NCBI GenBank assembly: GCA_016192705.1
Contig: JACPTQ010000045.1
Location: 1-64,000 of the forward strand
DNA length: 64,000 bases
Direction: 5' to 3'
Source of the DNA: Deltaproteobacteria bacterium
GTDB lineage: Bacteria; Myxococcota; JACPTQ01
Each line of letters opens with the position of its first letter. Position 1 is the stretch's first letter. The translations under genes and the position numbers were made by a program. Of this stretch, positions 44,843-53,474 are shown piece after piece. The notes under the pieces are model-generated. The model did not search any database and was not told the origin of the DNA. It worked only from the letters and a program-made list of their open reading frames with translations.

Positions 44843-46143
44843 TTAAATCGACGAATCGTCAAGACGCGGACAGCGCTGGTGTCGGCCGGCGTTGCGCATG
44901 TGCGGGCTTGGTGCACGGGGCGCTTCATCGCCATCATTCGCGTCATCTCCGCGATGCGCGTCGTGCACTCGCTGCCGGCCTTCGCGCGGCTCAACTTCGT
45001 AACTCGAGTCGCAGGCGTTGCGGGTTTCAAGAGCTCTGGGTGGAGCGTGAGGTAATTGGTGCATGTGTTCTTGAGGACACTCTTGAGCGTCGTGCGGTTC
45101 AACTTGAGCGTTCGGAGAGAGACGCCGGGCGCGGCTTCGGCGAGGAAGCTCGGTTGTCGCGCCGGTGCGCCGGTTCGCTTCAACGTGACGTTGGTCGCCG
45201 GTGACGGCGCCGTCGGGTCGACGGGCGGGCGGTAGTCGAGGAGGTCAATGCGCGTCGTCCACATCGAAATCCAGACGATGTCCATCTGCTCGCGCGTGAG
45301 CGTCGGGCGCGCCGCGGCCATGTTGCGGCACCAAAAGTAGCTCATGATGTTTTGGCGATCGGGCGTGAACGTGTAAGTGTAGTTGTAGAACGGAATCTGG
45401 CTCGACACCGTGTACGACGAAACCGACGTGTCACACGTGTTCGTGGCGCCCGTGAGCGCAAGGAAGATCGCGCCTGAGCCGTCTGGCGGTGTGCTTGTGA
45501 GGCCGTCGCCGTTGAAGGCATTGCGGCCATCGGCGCTGGTATTCCCCGATTGCCACTCTGACGCCAAGTATTGGTTGATCGCCGTGCGCGCCGCGTCTTC
45601 AGTTTTCGGTTGCGGGCCAAACGTGTGCGAGAGCCCAAGGTAATGCCCAACCTCGTGCGCGAAGAGTCCCGGCCGCGGAAACGGCGTCATCGAAATGTAC
45701 GGCGACGTTCCCGACGAGAAGCCGCCGCCGCCGCCCGACACGTTCTGCTTCACGCAGTCCTCGTCCCATTGAAACGAGTGAAAGAACGCGACGATTTTTC
45801 CGGTGTACTGTGCCTTCGTCGCCTCGGTCATGGCCGCGGCTTTTGAGTCGAGCGTTGTCTGTTTGCACGTACCGTTTTGTTCGGCCGAAAGCTGGTTTAA
45901 GAGCGTGCTGTTGACTTGGCTGATTCCCGCGAGGCGAAACTCGATCGCCGCGTCGGGGCCATAGATGAGGTTCGCGTCGTCGAGCATCGCTTGCGCGGTG
46001 GCGGTGTCCATCGCGGTTAGGTTGGTGCCGTTCGAGTCGGCGACGCGCACGACCTGGACGTAGAGTGGGATTCTTCCGTTTCCGCCACACGCCGTGAATA
46101 ACCCAGATAAACCGATTGCCAGAAAGCCTCTCGTTCCAAACAT
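44839..46143 (-). CDS. Pappalysin-like (M43) secreted metallopeptidase, lipoprotein
   Basis: 434 aa from the ATG at 46143, preceded by GAGGAGAAAAAA; an in-frame extension upstream has no ribosome site. The signal peptide ends in the lipobox LFTAC. The zinc site is the full metzincin motif HEVGHYLGLSH, followed later by the Met-turn NIMSYFWC, as in pappalysins. The C-terminal region after the catalytic domain is Thr/Arg-rich and may be an attachment or pro-region. It is expected to cleave extracellular proteins. Convergent with the GMC gene. Confidence 0.88.
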   Translation of the reverse strand: MFGTRGFLAIGLSGLFTACGGNGRIPLYVQVVRVADSNGTNLTAMDTATAQAMLDDANLIYGPDAAIEFRLAGISQVNSTLLNQLSAEQNGTCKQTTLDSKAAAMTEATKAQYTGKIVAFFHSFQWDEDCVKQNVSGGGGGFSSGTSPYISMTPFPRPGLFAHEVGHYLGLSHTFGPQPKTEDAARTAINQYLASEWQSGNTSADGRNAFNGDGLTSTPPDGSGAIFLALTGATNTCDTSVSSYTVSSQIPFYNYTYTFTPDRQNIMSYFWCRNMAAARPTLTREQMDIVWISMWTTRIDLLDYRPPVDPTAPSPATNVTLKRTGAPARQPSFLAEAAPGVSLRTLKLNRTTLKSVLKNTCTNYLTLHPELLKPATPATRVTKLSRAKAGSECTTRIAEMTRMMAMKRPVHQARTCATPADTSAVRVLTIRRFN

Positions 46144-46316
46144 TTTTTTCTCCTCAATCCCCGTTTTGTTTCGGTCGGCGCCAATCGCGTCGAACGGGGC
46201 GCTGTAAGGCAGCGGGCGTGCCATCGGAAACCAAAGGATTATGCGTGGAACTATAGAAAAGGGTGATCGAAATCCGAACCGAGGAGATCAGGAATCGATC
46301 GCGACGGTTAAGCTGG

Positions 46317-46877
46317 TCAGCGCGTCGATTCGTGTGAGAGCGCTTTTCCTGTGGTGAGCAGCCCTTTGAAGGCGGCATCGACCGACAGCCCGGCCAGAAC
46401 GCAGCGATCGGGTGGAGCGATGATGAGACGCCCGGATGTCGGGTTTGGCGAGCCGGGGATAAAAACCAAGAACCGCTTCGCGCCGTCGACGATTGTTTCG
46501 CCGGTCAGGAGGCCCAGCTCGAGAAGACCCGCTTCGCCGCACACGTAAACAGCCTCGCGAAAGAGCGCGTCCTTGCCGGTTCCGTAGCCGAGGATTTGAC
46601 GGAGCGTTTGGTAAAATGTGGCGATGCCTGGGATTCGTTGGAGAAGCGCGTCCACGAGTCGGCCGAAAAAGCGTCCGGCGACGGTGGATACAAAGAGACC
46701 GAGGAGATAGATGGCTGCGATTGCTGCGACAATTCCGAGTCCGGGGAAGTAGAATGCGGTCTCAAGGAGCGGAGTGCGAAACAGTTTTTCAAGCTCAATG
46801 GCGACGAAAATGAGGCCGCCGATCGGAAGGAGCGCGAGAAGCCCCGCAAAGAAACATCGCGAAAGGTGACGAATCAT
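46317..46877 (-). CDS. DUF502-family membrane protein
   Basis: 186 aa with two transmembrane segments near the N-terminus (FFAGLLALLPIGGLIFVAI and LGIVAAIAAIYLLGLFVS), then LLQRIPGIATFYQTLRQILG, then a soluble beta part with FLVFIPGSPNPTSGRLIIAP. This order is that of DUF502 proteins, whose function is not established. The ATG at 46877 is used. It stands divergent from the kinase gene. Confidence 0.85.
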   Translation of the reverse strand: MIRHLSRCFFAGLLALLPIGGLIFVAIELEKLFRTPLLETAFYFPGLGIVAAIAAIYLLGLFVSTVAGRFFGRLVDALLQRIPGIATFYQTLRQILGYGTGKDALFREAVYVCGEAGLLELGLLTGETIVDGAKRFLVFIPGSPNPTSGRLIIAPPDRCVLAGLSVDAAFKGLLTTGKALSHESTR

Positions 46878-46945
46878 GGCCTCGTTTTGCCCGCGGATCG
46901 GGGGGCTGTCAACTGGACTAAGTCAGGACCAAACCGATCGCTGCC

Positions 46946-48607
46946 TTGCCGGAATGGGTTCCCCGATTTAATATCATTAGGGAAAAGGAGAAATGTCCGC
47001 TGCGGCCTAAACCCCCAGAGCTGGAAGGACCGAACAACGCGACCGATTCGGCGATTCCAGAACCGGTTGGAATCGATTTTTCTGCAGGGCCGCATCCGGG
47101 CGTCACCGTGGGACAAGTTGTCGATGGGCGATTTCGTATCGACGGTCGCCTCGACGCGGGCGGAATGGGCATCGTCTTTCGCGCGACACAACTCAGCGTA
47201 AACCGCACGGTCGCGCTCAAGGTGCTTCGCGGCGAACTCAGCAGTCAAACGGGGTCGGTTCAGCGTTTTACGCGAGAGGCGACGTCGGTCTCGCGACTCT
47301 CGCACCCGAACATTGTGACCCTTCTCGATTTTGGCCAAACCGAGGCCGGCCTCCTTTATCTCGCGATGGAGTTGATCGACGGTGTTCTGCTCACACAGCG
47401 GATTCGGAAGGAAGGGCGGCTGCCGGTCCGCGATGCGATTTCGATCACCTCGCAGATTCTTGAGGCCCTTGAGCACGCCCACGCGAACGGAATTGTTCAC
47501 CGCGACTTAAAGCCCAGCAACGTGATGCTGATTTCGCTCGGCTCGCGGCGAAACTTCGTGAAGCTGCTCGACTTTGGTGTGGCGAAAATGTTCGACGAAT
47601 TCGCGCCGGACGCGATGATGACGGGAACCGGATTTCTCGTTGGGACGCCCGCGTATATGTCGCCCGAGCAGGCGGTTGGTGACACCGTCGATGGTCGGAG
47701 CGACCTCTACTCGGCGGGCCTGATTTTATACGAAATGCTGACCGGCTCTCGTGCGTTCGATGCCGATACGACGAAAAGTATTTTGCTGAAACGGGTGCGC
47801 GAGGAGCCAGCGCCGATCGACGCGAAGATTCGCCAGCAAACCCCAGAGGCTGTGCTTGCGACCTTGAAGCGCGCGCTCGCGCGAGACCCGGACAAGCGGT
47901 TCCAGAGCGCGAGGGAGATGCGTTTTGCGGTGGATGGAGAGGCCTCGGTTGACGCGTCGTCGGGTGGCGGCGCGGCCGACGCGACGGCAACGTCGCTTAC
48001 GCCCAATCTTGCGAACGATGGGAGCCCGGGTCGCGATCTGACGCTGGCGCGCGGCGAGGTCGTGCGACGGTTTGATTCGCGAAAGGTTTGGATAACCGTT
48101 ACGGCCTTGCTCGCGGTTGGGCTTGGCGTTGGGCTGGCGATTGGATTTCGCGATTCAGGCAATGGCGCGGTTCGAGTTGAGGCACCCGCGCCCGCTACCG
48201 CAGAGGACTTCAACGCAAAGACGCCAAGCCGCAAAGACGCAAGGTATGAGACCTCTTCCCTTGGCGCCTCGGCGCCTTTGCGTCAAATTCCTGTTCCCAC
48301 GCCCAGTCCCGTCCCCGCACCCGCGCGTCGCGCCTCCGTCGAGGTTCGCCCGGCTGCGCGCTCGCTCCGTCCCCTCGTCGCAACCCTCCGCGTTCGCGTC
48401 CGGTGTAAGGACACCAACAGTCTCTGCTGGGGCGCGATCTCGCTTGACGGAGGCGACCCTGAAACGACGAGGTCCGCGACGTTTCGTGCACGCCACGGCA
48501 CCCACACGATCGTCGTACAGAGGGACGGCTACCGGCCCGTCGAAAAGAAAGTAAAAGTGTCGCGCGACGTTGAAAACGTTACAATCGAGCTCAGTCGAAT
48601 TCCATGA
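46946..48607 (+). CDS. Membrane Ser/Thr protein kinase with PEGA-like C-terminal domain
   Basis: About 553 aa read from a TTG at 46946; the start is unclear, see findings. The kinase domain has the Gly loop RLDAGGMGIVFRA, Lys92 in VALKVL, the catalytic HRDLKPSNVM, DFG in KLLDFGVAK, and GTPAYMSPEQ. A single transmembrane helix (WITVTALLAVGLGVGLAIGF, about 373-392) places the C-terminus outside. The linker contains a DNA repeat (48205-48295). The extracellular end (SVEVRPAARS; HTIVVQRDGYRPVEKKVKV) is PEGA-like. Its stop overlaps the next start (ATGA), pairing it with a TPR/PEGA protein, a common myxobacterial arrangement. Confidence 0.9.
   Translation: MPEWVPRFNIIREKEKCPLRPKPPELEGPNNATDSAIPEPVGIDFSAGPHPGVTVGQVVDGRFRIDGRLDAGGMGIVFRATQLSVNRTVALKVLRGELSSQTGSVQRFTREATSVSRLSHPNIVTLLDFGQTEAGLLYLAMELIDGVLLTQRIRKEGRLPVRDAISITSQILEALEHAHANGIVHRDLKPSNVMLISLGSRRNFVKLLDFGVAKMFDEFAPDAMMTGTGFLVGTPAYMSPEQAVGDTVDGRSDLYSAGLILYEMLTGSRAFDADTTKSILLKRVREEPAPIDAKIRQQTPEAVLATLKRALARDPDKRFQSAREMRFAVDGEASVDASSGGGAADATATSLTPNLANDGSPGRDLTLARGEVVRRFDSRKVWITVTALLAVGLGVGLAIGFRDSGNGAVRVEAPAPATAEDFNAKTPSRKDARYETSSLGASAPLRQIPVPTPSPVPAPARRASVEVRPAARSLRPLVATLRVRVRCKDTNSLCWGAISLDGGDPETTRSATFRARHGTHTIVVQRDGYRPVEKKVKVSRDVENVTIELSRIP
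48205..48295. repeat. REP-like palindromic repeat inside the kinase linker
   Basis: ACGCAAAGACGCCAAGCCGC (from about 48215), followed by AAAGACGCAAG, faces CTTGGCGCCTCGGCGCCTTT (from about 48261), which ends in GCGTC. The arms form an imperfect inverted repeat that would fold as a hairpin. It is read through in frame, giving a Lys/Ser-rich stretch (NAKTPSRKDARYETSSLG) not expected in a kinase linker. The sequence type is one I associate with dispersed intergenic repeats. Confidence 0.65.
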
Positions 48608-49602
48608 AGCTGATTGGCCTCGCGCTCGGGTTTATGGCAGCCGGCGGCAACACCCAAGCCGGTCTCGAATCCGCATTGAAAAACGGGCTTACGCAGTTTG
48701 CGCGTGGAGAATGGAAGGGCGCCGTCAAGACCTTACGCGCGCTGGCGCCGCGACTGACCGATCCCCCGAAGCGCGGTGTTGCCTATCTTCATCTCGGTCT
48801 TGCGCAACTCGAGTTGAAGCAGTTCCGTCTCGCCGAAGACGCCTTTGCACTCGCCGTAACCGCTGACCCGCTCATCGACGTTGACCCGGTCGAGCACCCG
48901 CCGCGCGGGGTTGCGCTTTTTCGAGCGACCCGCGACCGGTTCGACGCGTTGCTGACCGTGCTCGTGGACGGTCCGCCAGCGCGAGTTTTCATTGACGGGG
49001 TCGATCGCGGTCAAAGTCCGTTGTCGGTCAAGGTCCGGATTGGACGACACCGCGTTCGCGCGGCATCGGCCGATGGAAAACACGAAGCACCGGAGCAGGA
49101 GGTGATTTTGCGTGTGGGGCAAGCGGCTTCGGTGTCGCTCACGCTGCGGCCGCGCCCGGGCTTGTCGACACAGGAGACGTCTGTTGGTCTTGTGAAGTCA
49201 ACGCCGCTCACCATCGACCCCGCGATTCCGCCGACCGCGCTTTCACCTGAGGTGCCGGCCGCGAAGATTCGCGTGTGGCCGCCGCGTCCACGAAAAACAC
49301 GGCCGTGGGCGTGGGCACTCGCGGGGACCGCGCTCGCGAGCCTCGGGACTGGCGCTGTGCTGTACTTTGGCGCCACGACGCCGCCAGCCAACAGTCGCGA
49401 GACGTTCAACGCCGACGTGACGCGATACAACACGCGGCTCGCGTGGGGCGGAGGCCTTCTCATCGGCGGAGCCGCGATCGGCCTTGGCGCGGTCGCTCTC
49501 TTTGCGCTGCACCGCGAAGGGTCGCAAACCGTCGTCTCGTTCAGCGTTCCACAATCAACAGAGGGACCCCTCGCCGGAGTTGCGGTTGCGATTCATCGTT
49601 AG
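48604..49602 (+). CDS. Exported TPR and PEGA-domain protein
   Basis: 332 aa; start overlaps the kinase stop. A short N-terminal signal (MKLIGLALGFMAAGGNTQA) precedes TPR-like helices (about 20-100; GVAYLHLGLAQLELKQFRLA). A PEGA domain (about 118-180) has LVDGPPARVFIDGVDRGQSP. Near the C-terminus are two hydrophobic helices (ALAGTALASLGTGAVLYFG and GGGLLIGGAAIGLGAVALFA). It is probably the envelope partner or substrate of the kinase. The next lipoprotein gene starts inside its last codons. Confidence 0.8.
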   Translation: MKLIGLALGFMAAGGNTQAGLESALKNGLTQFARGEWKGAVKTLRALAPRLTDPPKRGVAYLHLGLAQLELKQFRLAEDAFALAVTADPLIDVDPVEHPPRGVALFRATRDRFDALLTVLVDGPPARVFIDGVDRGQSPLSVKVRIGRHRVRAASADGKHEAPEQEVILRVGQAASVSLTLRPRPGLSTQETSVGLVKSTPLTIDPAIPPTALSPEVPAAKIRVWPPRPRKTRPWAWALAGTALASLGTGAVLYFGATTPPANSRETFNADVTRYNTRLAWGGGLLIGGAAIGLGAVALFALHREGSQTVVSFSVPQSTEGPLAGVAVAIHR

Positions 49603-50983
49603 CTTCGTGATGCTCCTTCCTGCGTGCAAGTTCTTGTCGCAGCGAACGAGCACCGTGTGTCAAACGAACGCCGCATGCTTCCCGGATGAGATCTGCTGTC
49701 GAGGCATCTGTACGAAGGTGTCAACGCTCACATTCGGCGGTTCGACCAGCTGCAGTTATGACGTCGATGGATCGCCGTTGCCGATTGAGGTTCTTGCCGA
49801 GGCCAAATTTTTCGACGGGTCGGTGGATAGGTCCCACGCTACAGTTGACAGCAGCGGGAACGTTTTCATTGTCTGGGGTGAATCTGACTCTACGAATGCA
49901 CGCGTCTTCGCGGGGCGTTACAACCAAGACCTCTCGGGTGGGAGCACGAAGAAGCTGATCGCCATCACAGGAGGCTATTTTGATGAACCGCGAATCGCCG
50001 TCGACGGCAGGGGAAACGCATTGGCCTCGTGGATGTCGAACGCGCGGTCGACCCTGCATGCGTCCCGCTACGTGGTGGAAACGAACACGTGGGGCGATTT
50101 CGAGACCGTATTCCCACAGGGGGCGTTTGACGTTTTGTCGGGACAAAGTGTCTCGCTCGCCGAATCGGGTGAGGGGATCGTCGTCTGGTCTTTGGACGCG
50201 GGCGGCGTGTACGCGAAGCGGGTTGTCGTGGATGGAGGCTTCTCATCGACGACGACGGTTTCCCCGAGCCTTAAGGCGACGGGTCTACGCGTTGCGGCCG
50301 GTAACGATCGGACGGCGATGGCCGCGTGGCGATCGGATGACGCGGGGGTGTATGGGGTGGTCCTCGAGGTCGTCGACGGTGGGTGGGAAGTGAAATTTAT
50401 GGATGTTGTTCCCGTCGAAGCCGACGCCTCTGTTGTCGCGATCGCCACGTCGCCCGTCTCAGTCGCGGTAGGATTGAGCGTCTGGGACGCGCTCGCATCA
50501 GACTGGGTCGTTTATGCGGCCCGCTATGTTTCACCAGCCGGTTGGTCTTGTTGCGAGCCGGTCGACACGCTCAATACGCCTGTAACAGCGGTCGCCGTCG
50601 CGGCCGGCGCGGGCGGACAGAACGTGGTGTCGTGGTCTCAGAGGACACCTTCCGAAGCGAATATTTGGGCGAGCCGGAGCGGCGCGGACGCCGGCGAATG
50701 GACCTCCAGTCTTATCTCAGCGACCGCTGTCGGCACTGTTCTTTGGACTGCGGTCGATCCGAATGGCGGCGCGCTCGTCGGTTGGGAATCGATCGACGGA
50801 CTCTACGTTGCGCGCTCGAATCGCACCGGCGATGTTTGGACGACACCCGTAAAGTTTGCGGAGCTTGGACAAGGAGGTACACTTCCTCCCTTTTCGGCGG
50901 CAATGAATGCCGCGGGCAATGGCGTTGTGGCGTGGCATGAGTTCGCGGATGCCGGAACGCTTCGCTTCGTCGTTTTTCGGTGA
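49586..50983 (+). CDS. Lipoprotein with beta-propeller-like repeats
   Basis: 465 aa. I place the start at a TTG (49586), since GGAG lies 6 bp upstream and the protein then begins MRFIVSFVMLLPAC, a full lipobox signal; it overlaps the previous gene by 17 bp. A Cys-rich knot follows (CQTNAACFPDEICCRGIC). The rest is repeated strands with the pattern V-D-x-x-G-N-A-x-x-x-W (for example IAVDGRGNALASW, MNAAGNGVVAWHE), as in secreted propeller proteins of myxobacteria. Ligand unknown. Confidence 0.72.
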   Translation: MRFIVSFVMLLPACKFLSQRTSTVCQTNAACFPDEICCRGICTKVSTLTFGGSTSCSYDVDGSPLPIEVLAEAKFFDGSVDRSHATVDSSGNVFIVWGESDSTNARVFAGRYNQDLSGGSTKKLIAITGGYFDEPRIAVDGRGNALASWMSNARSTLHASRYVVETNTWGDFETVFPQGAFDVLSGQSVSLAESGEGIVVWSLDAGGVYAKRVVVDGGFSSTTTVSPSLKATGLRVAAGNDRTAMAAWRSDDAGVYGVVLEVVDGGWEVKFMDVVPVEADASVVAIATSPVSVAVGLSVWDALASDWVVYAARYVSPAGWSCCEPVDTLNTPVTAVAVAAGAGGQNVVSWSQRTPSEANIWASRSGADAGEWTSSLISATAVGTVLWTAVDPNGGALVGWESIDGLYVARSNRTGDVWTTPVKFAELGQGGTLPPFSAAMNAAGNGVVAWHEFADAGTLRFVVFR

Positions 50984-51000
50984 GTAAGCGCCGCCTGACA

Positions 51001-51120
51001 GGTGATTCGCCGATCACCTGCGTGTCCGCTCGATCACGGGCATCTGCCTGCTAACGACGATCGGACGCTGAAACTCCAAGGTTTCGCCGTGCACGAATCT
51101 GAGACCCTGTGGGCGCGCAA
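51001..51120. promoter_or_regulatory. Diverged copy of a shared upstream element (L1)
   Basis: TGATTCGCCGATCACCTGCG, a second GATCAC about 30 bp in, and later CTCCAAGGTTTCGCCG followed by CTGAGAC align with the element upstream of the genes at 53475 and 58785. This copy lies before the decayed cellulase and is the least conserved. See the finding on L elements. Confidence 0.45.
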
Positions 51121-51162
51121 CTTGCTTTATCGCTTGCCGTGCAGCGTCGAGTAAATCGCGGA

Positions 51163-52005
51163 GTGTCGTGGCCTTTGAAAGCCGGTTTTTTCGCGGCACT
51201 CGGTTCCATTGCCGGAGCCGCGGGATGCGGCACAACGGACACCCTCGTACCGTCGACGCTCTCAAGTTTGCGAGTTTCCGGCAACCGCGTCTTGACCGAA
51301 GACGGAAAAGCGATCCGCCTTCGCGGCGTCCACTTCATGGATCCGTTCGTATTGGACGTCGACGATCTCAACCAAGACGGAATCCCCGATCGGCATTTTG
51401 ATCGGATCGAGACCGACTTCATGCGGGTACAAGCGCTTGGAGCAAACGTTGTCCGCGTCGCATTCTATTTATTTGATCATCTCGTATCACGTGATGGGCC
51501 GTCCCGGCGGTTGGTACGAGTCAATGGGTGACAACATGCTCTGGGAGTACCCAGCGAAGGTCCATTACAGCGACACCGCGTTGGCGGTGCGATTCTGGGA
51601 CGCGGTCGCCGGGCGCTACGGAAAGAGGCGCCATGTTCTCTTTGAGATGTACAACGAGTCGGCCGACCAATCTGCGCCATTCAAGTGGGCCGAATGGCGG
51701 CCGACGGGCGAGACGCTCATCGCGACGATTCGCCGTCATTCGGACAACATCATCTTGGGGCCCGGGGTTAACTATACGGGCGATCTCACCGAGGTCCCCG
51801 AGAACCCGTACAGCGATCGCAATCTCGTGTACACGGAACGATCGAGGGTTTCGGTATTCCGTTTGTCGACTATCTCGATCGAAAGGGGATTCACTGGATT
51901 GCCTTCATCTATCATCCTCCGGATTCGGATCCGGCGATGCTCGAACGCGACTGGGTCACGCTCAACGAATTCGGGAATCTGGTGAAGGAGCGGTTGAGAC
52001 GGTGA
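51163..52005 (+). pseudogene. GH5 cellulase-like lipoprotein, decayed by two internal deletions
   Basis: Three collinear pieces in different frames make a glycoside hydrolase family 5 protein. Piece 1 (from GTG 51163): a lipoprotein signal (LGSIAGAAGC), then AIRLRGVHFMDPFVLDVDDL and ALGANVVRVAF. Piece 2 (about 51468-51830): IYLIISYHVMGRPGGWYESM to VLFEMYNESADQ, with the acid/base Glu after Asn, then NLVYT. Piece 3 (about 51845-52005): IEGFGIPFVDYLDRKGIHWI to NEFGNLVKERLRR. The usual stretch between pieces 1 and 2, and the stretch with the nucleophile Glu between 2 and 3, are missing. The enzyme cannot be active. Confidence 0.75.
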
Positions 52006-53045
52006 GCTTGGCGCGATTTTCATTCCGTCGCGGCGCAACTGGACGAGTCAATCGACTGTGGCTCATCTGCGCTTTCGCGGCGCTGCTATCTGGCGGCAGC
52101 GATCTCAAGGGGCTACGTCAGCCGATCGTCGGAGGTGCGCTGGCCGCGGGGCGCTACGGCGCGGTGGCAACGCTTGCCCTCGACTTCGGCGCGGCGGGGA
52201 CGCTCGTCATTTGCGGCGCGACGCTCATCGCACCCAACATCTTGCTGACCGCCGCGCACTGCACGAACGGCCCATTCATCGGCTACTCCACGCAAGCGGA
52301 CTTCACCTTGGCGCTCCGCGTCTATTTCGATTCTGGCCCAGCCGAAGTCGACCGCGCTGTCCCGCACCCGGGGTTTAGCACCGAGTGGCTGTCGCCAGAA
52401 ATTACGCGCCATCATCGCGACGTCGGCGTCGTGATCTTGAAGTCGCCGGTCGCGATTCCTCCCATGCCGTACCACAGGGGAATCCTAACGCGCGGTCAGG
52501 CTTTCACCCATGTCGGTCCGGGCGCAACAGAGTTTCGCGGATTCGACGTGAACGGATTTCCCATTCTCGACGGGCTCGGGGAAAAACGGTTCGTCGAGCT
52601 TACGATCGCCGACTTCAACGACGAGGACATCCTGTACGGCGATGCCACGCGGAACACGTGTTACGGCGATTCGGGCGGGCCTGCGATCGCGAACATCGGC
52701 GGCGTTGACACGGTCATCGGCGTGTCGTCGTCGTTCATCTCGGGGCCGCTCTGCCACGGCCTCAGCCAGTCGCAAAGAACGAGCGCAGAGCTGGCATTTT
52801 TAGATTCGTTTGTGGGGAGTGGGCCAGAGGATGCCGGCGTGGTGGCAGTCGATGGGGGTGGTGTGGGGATGGATGCGGGAGCGGGTGCGGATGCGGGAGC
52901 GGGTGCGGGTGCGGATGCGGTGGGCGCGCGCCGCGGCGGCTGCTCGATGGCGCCATCTTCGACCGGCGGCGGATTCTTGTGGCTGATCGTTTTTTGGGTC
53001 GTTGGGCGCGCCGGTTGCTCGGGGTGGCAGGTGATTCGTCGATAA
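52002..53045 (+). CDS. Trypsin-like serine protease with MYXO-CTERM-like tail
   Basis: 347 aa from a GTG overlapping the stop of the cellulase remnant (GTGA). The N-terminal hydrophobic segment is a signal (LWLICAFAALLSGG). PIVGG (41-45) is the activation site of S1 proteases. The triad is His86 (LLTAAHC), Asp140 (HHRDVGVVIL) and Ser224 (CYGDSGGP). After the catalytic domain comes a hexamer-coded Ala-Gly-Asp linker (52861-52921), then GARRGGCSMAPSS and a hydrophobic stretch (GFLWLIVFWVVGRAG), which resembles the MYXO-CTERM surface-sorting tail. Probably an outer-surface protease. Confidence 0.87.
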   Translation: MSLARFSFRRGATGRVNRLWLICAFAALLSGGSDLKGLRQPIVGGALAAGRYGAVATLALDFGAAGTLVICGATLIAPNILLTAAHCTNGPFIGYSTQADFTLALRVYFDSGPAEVDRAVPHPGFSTEWLSPEITRHHRDVGVVILKSPVAIPPMPYHRGILTRGQAFTHVGPGATEFRGFDVNGFPILDGLGEKRFVELTIADFNDEDILYGDATRNTCYGDSGGPAIANIGGVDTVIGVSSSFISGPLCHGLSQSQRTSAELAFLDSFVGSGPEDAGVVAVDGGGVGMDAGAGADAGAGAGADAVGARRGGCSMAPSSTGGGFLWLIVFWVVGRAGCSGWQVIRR

Positions 53046-53076
53046 AGGAGTGACATCGTGAACCAAGGAGCAAAAC

Positions 53077-53325
53077 TTGCGAAAGCGTAAACAGACGGCT
53101 CGATCGAATCGTTCGCGCCGACAAGGTGGGCGCTTGCCGGTCGAAGCAGCATCGACTTCACAAGGAAAGCCCGGAGCAGAGGTTGTGGCGCTTCCGAAAG
53201 GCGACGAGAGCGTCATCGGCTACGTGGCTGAAGCGATTCGGGCGCTCGAAGAAGAGGCTCCGAATACTGAGCCCGTTGTCCTTCCAAAGCCCGGGCGCAG
53301 TAAGCTTCGTTCCGATTTTTGTTAA
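53077..53325 (+). CDS. Small hypothetical protein, 82 aa
   Basis: The frame begins at a TTG with AAGGAG 9 bp upstream. The product is basic at the N-terminus (RKRKQTARSNRSRRQGG) and then a short helical domain (SVIGYVAEAIRALEEEAPN). There is no signal peptide. Coding status is uncertain; it is supported only by the ribosome site and by filling the gap between two secreted-protein genes. Confidence 0.4.
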   Translation: MRKRKQTARSNRSRRQGGRLPVEAASTSQGKPGAEVVALPKGDESVIGYVAEAIRALEEEAPNTEPVVLPKPGRSKLRSDFC

Positions 53326-53333
53326 GGCGCGCA

Positions 53334-53468
53334 ACTGATTCGCCGATCACCAGCATCTTCATCCGATCACCGTCCCGAGACTCGTACATAGTCTTCACCG
53401 CTGGAATGTCGCGATTTCCCAACACGTGATACCGGCCCGCGACTTGCTCTCGTCAGGATCGAGGTGAT
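53334..53468. promoter_or_regulatory. Shared upstream element, copy L2
   Basis: About 135 bp beginning TGATTCGCCGATCACCAGCA and ending in the ribosome site GAGGTGA just before the start at 53475. It aligns end to end with L3 (58646-58782), with matching blocks GCATCTTCA, GATCACCGTC, TTCACC and TTGCTCTC. See the finding on L elements. Confidence 0.55.
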
Positions 53469-53474
53469 CAACAG

